Positions 32,615 to 42,100 of a DNA stretch of 64,000 bases are shown here, one piece after another. Under the pieces are notes generated by a model, which saw only the letters and a program-made list of their open reading frames with translations, was not told the DNA's origin and did no database searches. This DNA is from Acidimicrobiaceae bacterium (lineage in GTDB: Bacteria > Actinomycetota > Acidimicrobiia > Acidimicrobiales > UBA8190): contig PLXQ01000017.1 in the NCBI GenBank assembly GCA_003151475.1, forward strand, positions 1 through 64,000. The letters run 5' to 3'. Numbering within the stretch: position 1 is the stretch's first letter; each line of letters begins with the position of its first letter. The position numbers were made by a program, and so were the translations under genes.

Positions 32615-33186
32615 TTCGATTCCCTGATCAGCTTCGGGGCCCTGCTCCTCGTGGCCGTGCTGCTAGCGGCCGGTGCGCTGCTCACATGGGCCATACATAT
32701 ATCGGCAACGAGGTACACAGCCAGCTGGCGGCACAGAAGATCTTTTTCCCGGCGGCCAACAGCCCGGCGGTGGCGGCCCCTGAATTCAGCGCCATGCGCC
32801 AGTACGGCGGTCAGCAACTGACTACCGGGGCCCAAGCCGAGGTGTACGCCGACCACTTCATCGCCAACCACTTGAAGGTGATCGGCGGCGGGCAGACCTA
32901 CGCCCAGCTGTCGACGGCATCCATTGCCGCTCCCACCAACACAGTGTTGGCGGGCAAGGTCGCCACCGTGTTCAAGGGTGAGACGCTTCGGGGTCTGTTG
33001 CTCAACGCCTATGCCTTCGGGACCATCGGCATGATCGCCGGGATCGCCGCCATCGCCGCCTTCGTGGGTGCAGCGCTGTTCTTACTGCTGGCTCTTCTCG
33101 GTCTCTTCCATGCCCGTCGGACGGATCCGACCGAAGAGATCCTTACCGGACAGGAAACGCGCCAACTGGTGACAGCTGGCGTCTAA
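32615..33186 (+). pseudogene. Membrane protein gene with an apparent -1 frameshift
   Basis: One protein is split between two frames. The first encodes a transmembrane segment (FDSLISFGALLLVAVLLAAG, then A-L-L-T-W-A). The second continues HTYIGNEVHSQLAAQKIFFP to a further hydrophobic helix pair near the C terminus. Adding one C in GGGCC(C)AT at about 32690 joins them seamlessly, giving roughly 190 residues. AGAAGGAAGGG at 32601-32611 is a strong ribosome-binding site, but no ATG or GTG follows in the first frame, so the start also looks damaged or miscalled. Function is unknown. This may be a sequencing error, not a real pseudogene. Confidence 0.6.
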
Positions 33187-33200
33187 CCAGATCGGCACAC

Positions 33201-33217
33201 GCTGACCAATGGTCAGC
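33201..33217. promoter_or_regulatory. Inverted repeat downstream of the frameshifted membrane gene
   Basis: GCTGACC-AAT-GGTCAGC is a perfect 7-bp-arm inverted repeat 15 bp after the stop. It could be a transcription-factor site for the padR-like gene 217 bp further on, or a hairpin. No T tract follows. Confidence 0.35.
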
Positions 33218-33227
33218 ACGGGCGAAA

Positions 33228-33262
33228 CGAAGGGGTCTCGGCTACTCGCCGGGGCCCCTTCG
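33228..33262 (+). terminator. Hairpin terminator candidate
   Basis: Outer arms CGAAGGGG/CCCCTTCG (8 bp) enclose an inner stem CGGC/GCCG. The structure lies 42 bp past the stop of the membrane gene. It lacks a T run, as is common for actinobacterial terminators. Confidence 0.5.
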
Positions 33263-33433
33263 TCGTCGGGCCGGTTCTCGAGACGGGCCGGATGGATTGT
33301 CTCGACAGCCGTTATGCACCCCGCCACTTGTGCCGCGTCGTACGCAGTCAACAGGCGATGACCCTCGGTGGCCAGAATCACTTCGTTGCCACGCCCTGGA
33401 GCTGGCCGCCGATAGATCGTCACACGATATAAG

Positions 33434-33820
33434 ATGACCGGCGTGGCCAGAACACCGGCGTCTCGAGCCAAGGCGCAAGCGCAGGGGGTACCCACCGAAG
33501 CGCTCGGCACCTTCGGTCGCTACGCCGGTCCCGCCACGCTGATCCTCTCCAGCCTGGCCGAGGGCGAGAAGCACGGGTACGCCCTGACCAAGGACATCGA
33601 GGAGTTCGCCGGCGTCCGCCTGGCACCGGGCACGCTGTACGAAGCGCTGAGCCGACTCGAAGGCCAGCGCCTGATCGAGGCGCTCGAGAGCCACGACCGG
33701 CGACGGCCCTATCGACTGACGTCCGTGGGGGCCGCCGCGCTGAAAGAACATCTCGCCACCCAAAGACGAGTGGCCGATATCGGACTCCGCCGGCTCTCGG
33801 GGCACTGGGGCCTGGTGTGA
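33434..33820 (+). CDS. PadR-family regulator
   Basis: A 128-residue PadR-type winged-helix protein. After a 25-residue leader the core reads GPATLILSSLAEGEKHGYAL, with APGTLYEALSRLEGQRLIEA as recognition helix and the wing RRPYRLTSVGAAAL. The large C-terminal Vir domain is missing, as in the short PadR subclass. ATG 33434 follows a TATAAG-like -10 element closely, so the transcript may be leaderless; GTG 33443 is an alternative. Its stop overlaps the next start by 4 bp (GTGA), a frequent arrangement of PadR regulators with a membrane partner. Confidence 0.88.
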   Translation: MTGVARTPASRAKAQAQGVPTEALGTFGRYAGPATLILSSLAEGEKHGYALTKDIEEFAGVRLAPGTLYEALSRLEGQRLIEALESHDRRRPYRLTSVGAAALKEHLATQRRVADIGLRRLSGHWGLV

Positions 33821-34818
33821 CCATCTCGGGTAGCGAGACGGCCCGCCGGGCCGAACGGATGCTCCGCTGGTATCCCCAGAGCTGGCGGGCGCGCTACGGC
33901 GAGGAGTTCACCGAGCTTCTCACCGCCGAGCTCTTGGAAAGACCGCGGTCATGGCGCCGACCGGCCAACGTGGCGTGGAGCGGGCTCTTCGCCCGACTGA
34001 CGAGTGCCGGTCTCACCGGGCACACACTCGAGCCTTCTGATCAGGTCCGGGCCAACCTAGCCTCCCTGGGCTGCGCGCTGGCGGTATTTCTCGCCTTCGG
34101 CACGGCCATGTGGTCGCAGTTGACAATCGGCTGGCAGTGGGCGCAGCCGAGCACGATCGGTACCTCGGTCGCCATGATGACGATGTCGGCCGTGCTGCTG
34201 CTCTTTGTCATCATCGGGATACTGGCCATCATCCCCGTCGCCTGGAATGTCCTCACCCGCCTGGCGCAGCGCAGGGCGCCGGAGCTCGCCCGTCCGTCTG
34301 TTTTGTTCTGTCTCGGCATTGTCATGCTGGTCGTGGGGGCCCGGCACTTCGGGAACGGTTGGCCGGGAACCGGCGGCCATCACTGGACCCACCAGGGTCT
34401 AATCCCCGGCGGCGTCGCCGCATTCCTGTGGGCACTGACATTGTCCATCTCGTCGTACTGGGCCCACCCAGGAGCGCTGCTCGGCTTTCCCGGGGCGGAG
34501 GTGGCCTGGATGGTCGCCAGCCCCGTGGCCATGATGTGCGTGGTCGTCGGAGCCACGAAGATCGTCCGCCGGCTCGACATGGCGCCCGCCCTTCTTCGTT
34601 ATGAAGCCTTGCTCGGCGCCGTCGCTTCCTTGGCCATGGCTGCCTTCCTCATCGGCTGCTGCAGTTGGATCGTCGACGGCGGCCCAGGACCGAGGAACCT
34701 TTTCCACGCCGGCGTCATCGACATCGCCGGGCTGGCCACGATGACGGCAGCGGTTGCCGTCGCCTTCCGCACGACACTCGGCGGGCGTCGCGTCGGCCCG
34801 AAGTTCCATCTTTCGTGA
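33817..34818 (+). CDS. PadR-coupled integral membrane protein
   Basis: A 333-residue protein with a soluble N-terminal helical domain (residues 8-60: RRAERMLRWYPQSWRARYGE and following). It resembles the small helical domains found beside PadR regulators in actinobacteria (HAAS-like or permease-prefix-like). About seven transmembrane helices follow to the C terminus. No transporter signature is visible. Translational coupling to the padR-like gene (4-bp overlap) implies that the two act together, probably with the membrane protein sensing an envelope signal. Function is inferred only. Confidence 0.78.
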   Translation: MTISGSETARRAERMLRWYPQSWRARYGEEFTELLTAELLERPRSWRRPANVAWSGLFARLTSAGLTGHTLEPSDQVRANLASLGCALAVFLAFGTAMWSQLTIGWQWAQPSTIGTSVAMMTMSAVLLLFVIIGILAIIPVAWNVLTRLAQRRAPELARPSVLFCLGIVMLVVGARHFGNGWPGTGGHHWTHQGLIPGGVAAFLWALTLSISSYWAHPGALLGFPGAEVAWMVASPVAMMCVVVGATKIVRRLDMAPALLRYEALLGAVASLAMAAFLIGCCSWIVDGGPGPRNLFHAGVIDIAGLATMTAAVAVAFRTTLGGRRVGPKFHLS

Positions 34819-34880
34819 TCGGCCTCGCCATGGGGCGGGGATAGGTGGGAGACTCTTCGGTACATTGGATCGGAGGCACC

Positions 34881-35441
34881 ATGGCGGCAGTAACGGTCTT
34901 TGTCGATGACGCCGTTCTCGGACACCTTCCCCCCGTGTGCGTGAAAGAGGGAGTACCTACCGCCGACACCCTCAGCTTCACTCAGGACGTCAGTCACAGA
35001 ACCGGATCGGGACTCGGAGTGGCCTGGCTTCTCGTTCTTGTCGGCCCCATCGGGTGGCTCGGGTTGTTCGTCATCTCCGCTCTGCGCGGGGGTGAGATGC
35101 TCAGCGTTACCTTGCCGATGTGCGAGGACGCGTACCTTCGCAGTGAGAAGGCGCAACGAACTCGACGGCGGGCCGGTGCCGTCTTTGTGGGCGCCGTGAT
35201 CGCCGCCTTCCTCGCACTGCTTCTCAAGACGACCGACGGCCGCCTTCTGGCCCTGGGACTCGCTGTTGTCGCCTGTGGCGCCTTGGTCAAGATGATTGTG
35301 GCGTCGATCCAGTCCCACCGGCTGTCGGTCCCCCTCGATCTCGACGCCTCGCGTCGCTGGGTGACCTTGAACAGCGTGCACCCGAACTTCGCCGCCGCCG
35401 TCCAGCACAATGAGAGGTCCTCCGTCGGTTCGGCACCCTGA
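34881..35441 (+). CDS. Membrane protein, unknown function
   Basis: A 186-residue protein starting at ATG 34881 with CGGAGG five bases upstream. It has an early hydrophobic helix (GVAWLLVLVGPIGWLGLFVI), a soluble stretch with RSEKAQRTRRRAG, and a second helical hairpin (AVFVGAVIAAFLALLL, then LLALGLAVVACGALV). Its C-terminal soluble tail contains RRWVTLNSVHPNFAAAV, a segment seen in small actinobacterial membrane proteins. No domain can be named. It is 62 bp after the PadR-coupled membrane gene on the same strand. Confidence 0.68.
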   Translation: MAAVTVFVDDAVLGHLPPVCVKEGVPTADTLSFTQDVSHRTGSGLGVAWLLVLVGPIGWLGLFVISALRGGEMLSVTLPMCEDAYLRSEKAQRTRRRAGAVFVGAVIAAFLALLLKTTDGRLLALGLAVVACGALVKMIVASIQSHRLSVPLDLDASRRWVTLNSVHPNFAAAVQHNERSSVGSAP

Positions 35442-35450
35442 TTTCGGGCA

Positions 35451-35615
35451 TCAGGGCTCGACGATGTCGCGGTAGGCCTCGCAGTCGTCGTTGTCACAGA
35501 CGAAAGTCGTATCGATGACGTGAGCGGGATCCTTCGGCAGCGCGGTGACGCCGCAGTACGGGCAGATGGGGGCTCGTCCAACGTCGGCATCATCCTCTTG
35601 GTCGCCGTGCCTCAT
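35451..35615 (-). CDS. Small zinc-ribbon protein
   Basis: A 54-residue protein with two cysteine pairs, CPYCG (near residue 18) and CDNDDC (near 43), which would bind one zinc. The rest is acidic. Its ATG at 35615 overlaps the stop of the upstream membrane-anchored gene by 4 bp, so the two are coupled. Zinc ribbons this small usually mediate protein or nucleic-acid contacts; the partner is unknown. Confidence 0.65.
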   Translation of the reverse strand: MRHGDQEDDADVGRAPICPYCGVTALPKDPAHVIDTTFVCDNDDCEAYRDIVEP

Positions 35616-36142
35616 TGGACCGCACTGTTCTGAACCGGGGGCGGGGCCATGGCCAACACCACCGCAGCCAGGCGCTCGAGTTGCGCCAGGGAGACCTGAA
35701 AGAGGTCGGAACTGAACTGGTATTGGAGCCTCTCTTCGACCAGGAGCGAACGACCGGTCCTGCTCGTTCCGCGCGAGCCGCTGGCATCGCACGCCTCGTG
35801 ACGCGAGATCAAGATCATGGGTCGATGCTTACAGGGATCGCCGTCGAGGACATCGGGGATGGCGAAGCTCACGGACACCGCCTGCGGGTCGGCGCCCTGT
35901 GGGTAGAAGCATCCGAGCAGATCGCTCTCACTGACGACGGACGGCGCTGCCACGCGGGTACCCAATGCCCGGTTGACGGTCGCCACCGTGGGGCAGTTTC
36001 TACTTTTCGGCAAATGAGAGTCGCGGTGCTCAACCACCACGATCAGAAGACCGATGGTGGCGAGCCCGGAGAACAGTACGAGGGCCGTGCTGTACCAGGG
36101 CCACTGCCGTGAACGCCGTAGACGTGGCTCCCTGTCGAGCAC
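35612..36142 (-). CDS. Membrane-anchored exported protein, unknown (DUF3558-like pattern)
   Basis: A 176-residue protein with a basic start, one transmembrane helix (YSTALVLFSGLATIGLLIVV) and an extracytoplasmic domain. That domain has C-P-T-V-A-T-V-N-R-A-L-G and then LLGCFYPQG, a two-cysteine arrangement seen in DUF3558-like actinobacterial envelope proteins. I chose GTG 36142 because GGAGGGAGGAG lies at good distance; a longer frame upstream lacks a ribosome-binding site. The stop overlaps the zinc-ribbon start, so it leads a two-gene operon. Confidence 0.65.
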   Translation of the reverse strand: MLDREPRLRRSRQWPWYSTALVLFSGLATIGLLIVVVEHRDSHLPKSRNCPTVATVNRALGTRVAAPSVVSESDLLGCFYPQGADPQAVSVSFAIPDVLDGDPCKHRPMILISRHEACDASGSRGTSRTGRSLLVEERLQYQFSSDLFQVSLAQLERLAAVVLAMAPPPVQNSAVQ

Positions 36143-36334
36143 ACACTCCTCCCTCCGCCCGTGACCGAGAGCAACGTTAGTGACTGCTAGCGGGGTCTTT
36201 CGGCCAGGGAAGGCCATGGGCTTGTCTGGTGGCGGAGAAGACTTTCTTTCGTTTCATCAAGGATTCGTTGGGACGCTTCGCTACGACCGGGAGAAGCGAT
36301 GCTGGGTTGATGGTCTCGAGGACGAGGAGAGACG

Positions 36335-36628
36335 CTAGGGCTTTGCGCCAGGCGCTTTCTTCGACCTGGGACTCACGGCGTTCTGTGGACGGGCGGTCTT
36401 GTAGCTCACCGCCAACACCGATGAGAGTGGGCCCGCTATCACACGTTGTCGTCCCTTGGCGTCGATCCGTTCCACCAGAATGAATCCCTCTTCGTAGCGA
36501 GGCATTTCTCGGCTGTCATCGCCATAGCTGTAGGGAGACAAGGTGAAACCCAAGCCGTCGCGCCACGCGACCTTGTGCCAACCGTCGGCTAGGAGGACCT
36601 CTCTCACCAGGGTGGGATTGATGGCCAC
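36335..36628 (-). CDS. Small hypothetical protein
   Basis: A 97-residue protein with a mixed alpha/beta pattern: VREVLLADGWHKVAWRDGLG, then FTLSPYSYGDD and the strand EEGFILVERIDAKGRQRVI. The C-terminal tail is basic. I know no family for it. It is 8 bp downstream of another small gene on the same strand, so they form a pair. The pattern of strands and the tight pairing support real coding, but no function can be inferred. Confidence 0.55.
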   Translation of the reverse strand: MAINPTLVREVLLADGWHKVAWRDGLGFTLSPYSYGDDSREMPRYEEGFILVERIDAKGRQRVIAGPLSSVLAVSYKTARPQNAVSPRSKKAPGAKP

Positions 36629-36636
36629 AAGGAGGT

Positions 36637-36858
36637 CTAGGGAAGAGGTCTCGCCGACGACGAGACGAGCGACCGAAGCTCTGCCTCAGTGACGCAGTAG
36701 CTGTTCAACAGGTTCTTGATCATCTGCGGCGATGACGACGCGTCCGACCGGGCCAGCCGGATGGCGGCAGCAATCTGTTTCATCGTGCGACTCAGATCCT
36801 GAGCTCTCTCTGTCTGCCCCGCCGATACCCGCACCACCATGGCCTTGCCCCTTGACAT
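36637..36858 (-). CDS. Small helical hypothetical protein
   Basis: A 73-residue, mostly helical protein: ERAQDLSRTMKQIAAAIRLA, then a helix around SPQMIKNLLNSYCVTEAEL. Start options are ATG 36858 and ATG 36840; the leader around them is a tandem duplication (see repeat). Paired with the gene at 36335. Two small linked genes of this kind can be toxin-antitoxin pairs, but nothing in the sequences supports that call beyond size and linkage. Confidence 0.5.
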   Translation of the reverse strand: MSRGKAMVVRVSAGQTERAQDLSRTMKQIAAAIRLARSDASSSPQMIKNLLNSYCVTEAELRSLVSSSARPLP

Positions 36859-36879
36859 CGCACCTTGCCCCTTGACATC
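36843..36879 (-). repeat. Duplicated leader/start region of the small helical gene
   Basis: CCTTGCCCCTTGACATC occurs at 36843-36859 and again at 36863-36879 (20-bp period), with a degenerate third copy ending near 36899. Read on the minus strand each copy carries an ATG followed by an A/G-rich tract. The copies are in different frames, and only the gene-proximal ATG opens the gene. Confidence 0.85.
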
Positions 36880-37138
36880 TCACATTGCCCGTGGGCATCG
36901 GCACCGGCTCGGCCGATCTGAAGCCATGCAGGGCGGACGGCACCACTGAACGTGGTCGATCGGGGGCCAGCGATACCGCCGGCCGACGTGGCGCCTCTAA
37001 CGGCAGGACAATGTTTCGTCCACTGCCTCTGTTGTCACGTCCGCCGTGACTTTTCGGGTCTTCTCCATCATCACCATCTCTCTGCCCGACGCGACGCGCG
37101 ACGATCCGTACCACGAACGCTGACACTTCTGTGCGCCG

Positions 37139-37657
37139 ATGCGGGAAGCTCTGGGCTGGACCACTACCATCGCTGCCGTGGACATGCTCTCTCTCTCGGC
37201 CCACCTTCCCGAAATTGAGCTCGACCCGGGCGAAACCGTCGTGCAAGAGGGCGGTCCGAGCGGTGCCATCTGGGTCCTCGTCTCGGGCGCCCTCCGGGTT
37301 CGCAAGGGTGACGTGACGGTGAACACGATCACCCTGCCCGGGGCACTGGTGGGCGAGATGTCGGTGCTTCTCGGGACCGACCACGGGGCGACGGTCGAGG
37401 CCACGGTTCCGAGCCGGCTTCGTCGGGCCGACGACGGCCCTGCTCTACTGACCAGGGACCCTGCCATCACCAAGTTGGTGGCCGTCGGATTGGCCGAACG
37501 GCTCAACTACGTCACCACCTACCTGGCCGATTTGAAGCTTCAGTACGGCGACACACCTGGCCTCTCGATGGTGTCTGACGTCCTGAGTGAGTTGGCGCAG
37601 CGACAAGGGCCCGCCGCTCGCCCCGGATCCGCTCGCGACCCCGAACCGGAGTACTGA
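37139..37657 (+). CDS. Cyclic nucleotide-binding (CRP-like effector) domain protein
   Basis: A 172-residue protein built on a CNB beta-roll: LDPGETVVQEGGPSGAIWVL (about 29-48), then VSGALRVRKGDVTVNTI and the phosphate-binding-cassette region GALVGEMSVLLG (68-79). The G-E-M in that cassette suits ligand binding, although the following R-x-A-T/A element reads HGATVEA, so cAMP binding is uncertain. There is no helix-turn-helix, so it is not a DNA-binding CRP. Start ATG 37139; ATG 37184 is an alternative nearer the domain. A similar protein lies at 52161 next to a cyclase gene. Confidence 0.8.
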   Translation: MREALGWTTTIAAVDMLSLSAHLPEIELDPGETVVQEGGPSGAIWVLVSGALRVRKGDVTVNTITLPGALVGEMSVLLGTDHGATVEATVPSRLRRADDGPALLTRDPAITKLVAVGLAERLNYVTTYLADLKLQYGDTPGLSMVSDVLSELAQRQGPAARPGSARDPEPEY

Positions 37658-37674
37658 CACCGCTGGCGACGGGC

Positions 37675-38426
37675 TCAGAATACGGTCCGTGCCGGAGCTT
37701 CGGCGGCGCTCAGCAGAACCTCCTCGGAACCCATCAGCGAGTCCCAACGCGCCCGGCCCTCGGCCAGGTCGAGAACGATGTGGGCCGGCACCGACCCGAT
37801 CTGATGGCCGGCATTGAAAACCCATGTGTCGCCGATGTGGTCGGCCCATGAGCCATCGGGCTTGAAGGGCGATTGGTGCACGTGACCGGTCAGCACGATG
37901 TCGGGTCGGAGCTCGTCGATCCAGCCGACGAGGTCGGCGTCGCCATAGTTGCGGGTGCCCGTCCAGCAGGTCGGCGAACCGAGCGGTGGCCAGTGGTACA
38001 CCCAGACCCACCGAGACGGTCGACGGGCGGCGGCGGTGGCAAGCTGCGCAGCCACGGCGCGTCACGGCCCGCCGGGCCGTCCCACCACGGGCAGATGGTG
38101 ACCAAAGTGTCGTCCAAGAGCAGCGAATCACCGTCGCTGGGGACACCGGCAGAGCGGGCTTCAGCCAGCCACAGCGCCGATTGCTCGCCGCGCTCATCGG
38201 GGCCCGTGAGGTCGTGATTGCCCGAGCTGACAGCCACGTGCCCGGCCGCCTGCAGCATGGCGAGGTAGCGCAAGACCACGGCGCTCTGGGCATCAGGCGA
38301 CACAGCTGAGCTGATGTTGAGACTGTCGCCGGCCACGACCACGAGATCAAAGGCGGGAGCGGCGTTCACGACCCAGTCGAGCTGAGGAAGTGAATAGTGG
38401 AGATCGGAAACGAGGAGGATACGCAC
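37675..38426 (-). pseudogene. Calcineurin-like metallophosphoesterase gene with an apparent -1 frameshift
   Basis: The N-terminal part (GTG 38426, AGGGG upstream) has the metal motifs VSDLHYSLP, VVAGDSLN and SSGNHDLTG. The rest, in another frame, has WVWVYHWPPLGSP and TGHVHQSPF. Together these are the full D-x-H / G-D / G-N-H-D / G-H-x-H set of calcineurin-like phosphoesterases. One added G or C in GCGCC near 38055 joins the frames into about 250 residues. As the downstream half is perfectly conserved, sequencing error is a better explanation than decay. Substrate (nucleotide, phospholipid or other) unknown. Confidence 0.75.
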
Positions 38427-38598
38427 GGCGGCCCCTGATCGGTGAGACCCGGAGCCTAAACGGAGCTCACGGCGGCGGGAGACCGAGGTCGGCGAGGCCC
38501 AGCCCGGTTCGCCCGGGGAGTTCCACGAGAGCGCCACCAGCCGGCGCACCTGTTGTCGGCGTAACCTCCCATCAGCCCAGCCAGAGGAGGTGACGCTC

Positions 38599-39027
38599 AT
38601 GTTCGAAATCGTGGTCGTCGGGGCCGACGGTTCCCCGACAGCGGGTGAGGCCTTTCGCACGGCGATGGAGCTGGTGCGGAGCTCGGGAGGAACGCTCCAC
38701 GTCGTCATGGCCTACAAAGGGTCGGTGACCAGTACCGAGGGACTCCCCGACGAATTCATCGACGGGGTCGGACCAGCCAGTCGCGCCTCGGCTCTCCTCG
38801 ACGATCTGGCATCCCGGGCGCGCGCCCTCGGGGTCAAGGCCGTCACCCACGCGCTGAAGGATGATCCGACCGACGCCATCATCGGCGTGGCCGAGTCCGA
38901 AGGAGCCGATCTCATCGTGGTGGGGAACAAAGGCATGAAGGGGGTACGCCGAATGCTCGGCAGCGTCCCCAACGGGGTTGCTCATCGAGCCCCGTGCTCG
39001 ACCCTCATCGTCCAGACGACCTCATAG
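38599..39027 (+). CDS. Universal stress protein (UspA family)
   Basis: A 142-residue UspA-domain protein. The first strand is FEIVVVGADGSPTAGEAF and the ATP-loop is VVGNKGMKGVRRMLGSVPNG, matching the G-x2-G-x9-G-S pattern of ATP-binding Usp proteins. The C-terminal strand ends in CSTLIVQ. ATG 38599 has GAGGAGG eight bases upstream. Usp proteins support survival under starvation or stress; no specific partner is evident here. Confidence 0.92.
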   Translation: MFEIVVVGADGSPTAGEAFRTAMELVRSSGGTLHVVMAYKGSVTSTEGLPDEFIDGVGPASRASALLDDLASRARALGVKAVTHALKDDPTDAIIGVAESEGADLIVVGNKGMKGVRRMLGSVPNGVAHRAPCSTLIVQTTS

Positions 39028-39134
39028 CCCGGTCGGTTGACCGATTCCGTCGATCAGCCCGGAAAAATTGGGGCTCGCCTGCTGCTGCTCTTTCGTAATA
39101 CTCTGCATACGGCCTGAAGGCGGGGGGATCACGC

Positions 39135-42100
39135 ATGACGCCGACTCGAGGTAACGGCGGTCTGGCGCGCCTTGGTACCCGGCTGACTCTCGTGGCCATG
39201 GTCGGGGCCGGGGCCCTGTTGGTGCAGAGCCCCACAGCTCTCGCCGGCCCCTCCCCCTGTGGCACGCACGGCGTGCTGACGACGGCGGGCTCGACGGCAA
39301 CGTGCACCTACACCACGCAAGGTGAAAACACCTTCACCGTGCCGGCCAACGTGACGAGCGTGAGCATCAAGGCCGTCGGCGCGTCCGGTCTGCCGGGCCT
39401 ACCGGGCGGGGCTGGTGGCGCCGGCGCCACCGTGGCCTCGACTGTGGCTATCCCGACCAGCCAGAGCACTCTGTACGTTGAGGTCGACACGGGCAGTGGC
39501 GTCGGTGGCTTGGCTCCGGCGTCAGGTGGGACCGGAGGTGGCGCTTCCGACGTCCGCACGCAGCCGGCTAGCAGCGGTGGCTTGACGGCGGGATCCAGTG
39601 ACCCGCGCCTGATCGTCGCTGGTGGTGGTGGCGGCGGTGGCGGGGGTGGCGGGGGTAATAGCTTCTTCGGAACGGGTGGCGTCGGCGGATCGGCGGGCCT
39701 TCCCAGCGTCAATGGCGCTGGTGGCGGTTCCTGTGCGCAAGCGCCGGGGGGAACCGGTGGAACCGGCGCCGGTGGCGGCGCGGCCTGCGGCGACGGGAGC
39801 GCAGGCACGCCAGGTGCCGGAGGCGTCGGTGGCACCGGCCTGCCGTTCGGTAACGGTGGCGACGGGGGTGGCGGGGGTGGCGGCGGCTACGTCGGTGGTG
39901 GCGGGGGTGGGGGTGACCCCACGGGCACCAGCGGTGGTGGTGGCGGTGGCTCGAGCTTCTCCGGCGGAACGGGCACCACGATTGCCACGGACGCCACCGG
40001 TGTCCCGCTGATCGCCATCAGCTGGGTCCCCACGTCGACGGCGTCCCCTACCGGCGCCACCGTCTATGTCGCCAACCAGGTAAGTGCGAATGTCCTTCCC
40101 GTCGATGAGATCACGAATATCGCCGGCATCCCCACTCCCAGTGGCGGGTCGCCCATCGACATCTCGATTACCGGCGATGGCAGCACCGCCTGGGTGGCCG
40201 AGTCCTCCCCCGATGCCATCCACCCCATCAATCTGGCCACCGACACGGCTGGATCACCGATCTCCATCCCGGCAACCTCCCCCCTGGCCACCCTCGTGGT
40301 GACGAGCGACGGCACGACGGTGTACGTGGCTGACCAAAGCGGCTCCATCTATGCCGTGGACACGGCCGCGTCTTCCGTCTCTCTGTTCGCCAACGTGGAT
40401 TACACCGACATCGAACGGATGGTGCTCGCCCCGGACGGCTCCAACCTCTATGTGGTCAGCCGAGATCCGCAGAGCTCCGCCGGTGAGGTGTCTGACATCG
40501 CGCTCTCCGTAGGCGGTGAGAATGCCAATACGGTCCCGGTCTCGTTCCCCTCGGACCTGGCCATCAGCCCCGACGGGAGCCTCCTCTACGTCCTGAGCAG
40601 CAGTTGGCAGATCGACGTCATCGGCGCCGTGGGGACCGACGAAGGGTTCACTCAAACACGGACCATCTCTTTGCCGTCCACTGGCGTGGGCAATCCCTCG
40701 GAGATCGCCGTGTCACCCGACGGGGCGAGCGCCTACGTATCGGTCCCGGCCACAAACGGGCCGTCCGACCCCGGCACGATCGACGTCGTGGATCTCAGCG
40801 GCGGCGGTACCGAAGCCGTGGTGGGGGTCGGAATCGACCCCCTGGGCATTGCTGCAACACCCGACGGCGCCTACGTCTATGTCACCAACGAGGTCGACAA
40901 CACCCTCGACAAGATCGACGTGACAACGGACACCGTGGTGAAGACCATCGCCGTCGGAAACCAACCGGGTGCCCTGGCCATCGGCCCGGCGGCATCGTCG
41001 AGCGTGACCGCCTCGTTGTCCGCCGGGTCTCCCACCGTGGCCTCGGTGAACGCTGTGCCCGAGTCGGCACTCCCGGCCGCCGCGGTGGAGGGCGGCGCCT
41101 CGCCGGCCGGCTCCGGCAACGCCGCTTCGGCGCCCTTGCGGTCCATTCCCCTACGGTCGATCTCCCTCGGCTCCATCCCCCTGCGGTCGATCCCCCTGCG
41201 GTCGATCCCCCTGCGGTCCATCCCGGCCGCCGCCCGGGCCTTGTCGACCACGCTGCTGTCGAACCTGCCCCTTGAGTACCCACCCGGTTGCTCGGGCACC
41301 TCGTGTACCGGATGGTCGGGCGTGTTGGCGGGCACGGCGCTGGCCATCAATCCGCTCCAATCCACTTCTCTGGCCGACGTCCTGGCCGACCCGACCGCAT
41401 CGGCGCGCTTCGCGTCGGTGCCTCTGAGCGGTCTCGATGTCTCGAGCACGGCGCTGGCCTCACTACCGCTGGCGGCGGTCGCCCTGGCCGGGACGCCTCT
41501 GCGCTCCATTCCCCTACCCGGGGCGGGCGCCTCCGACAGCGATCGCCTGACGGCGTGGTGCACCCAGCTGGCCAGTATCGGGTTCGACTGCGCAAGCGAC
41601 TTCGGCATCAATCCCAGCGATCCGTCCACCGCGGAGAACGTCGACCTGCTCGCCCTCAGCCTCGCCGGAGTGCCATTGCGGTCGATCCCCTTGCGGTCCA
41701 TCGACCTGACATCGATCGATCTGACGTCCTCGCCCCTGGCCTCTTTACCGCTTCGCTCCATCACCCTGAGCAGCACGTCTCTGGGGTCGATCCCGCTGCG
41801 GTCGATCCCCTTGCGCTCGATCCCGCTGGGCGCCACCCCGCTACGGTCCATCGGCAACCTGTCGTCGGTCATCGACTGCACCCTGGTCGACTGCTCGACC
41901 GCGACGATCAGCGACGCCGTCACCGCCGGCGCCATTTTGTCCACCGCCACTCTGGCGCAACTGGCGACGCTCGACAGCACCGCGCTGGGATCGATTCCCC
42001 TCTCGTCGATCGACATGACGTCGAGCCCCCTGCGGTCGATCCCGCTGCGGTCCATCGACCTCACCTCGAGCCCGCTGCGGTCGATCCCGCTGCGGTCGAT

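Noticed and set aside
36335-36858. Toxin-antitoxin system
   Set aside because: Only size and linkage support it; neither product resembles a known toxin or antitoxin family.
37139-37657. CRP/FNR DNA-binding regulator
   Set aside because: The CNB domain is present but no helix-turn-helix follows.
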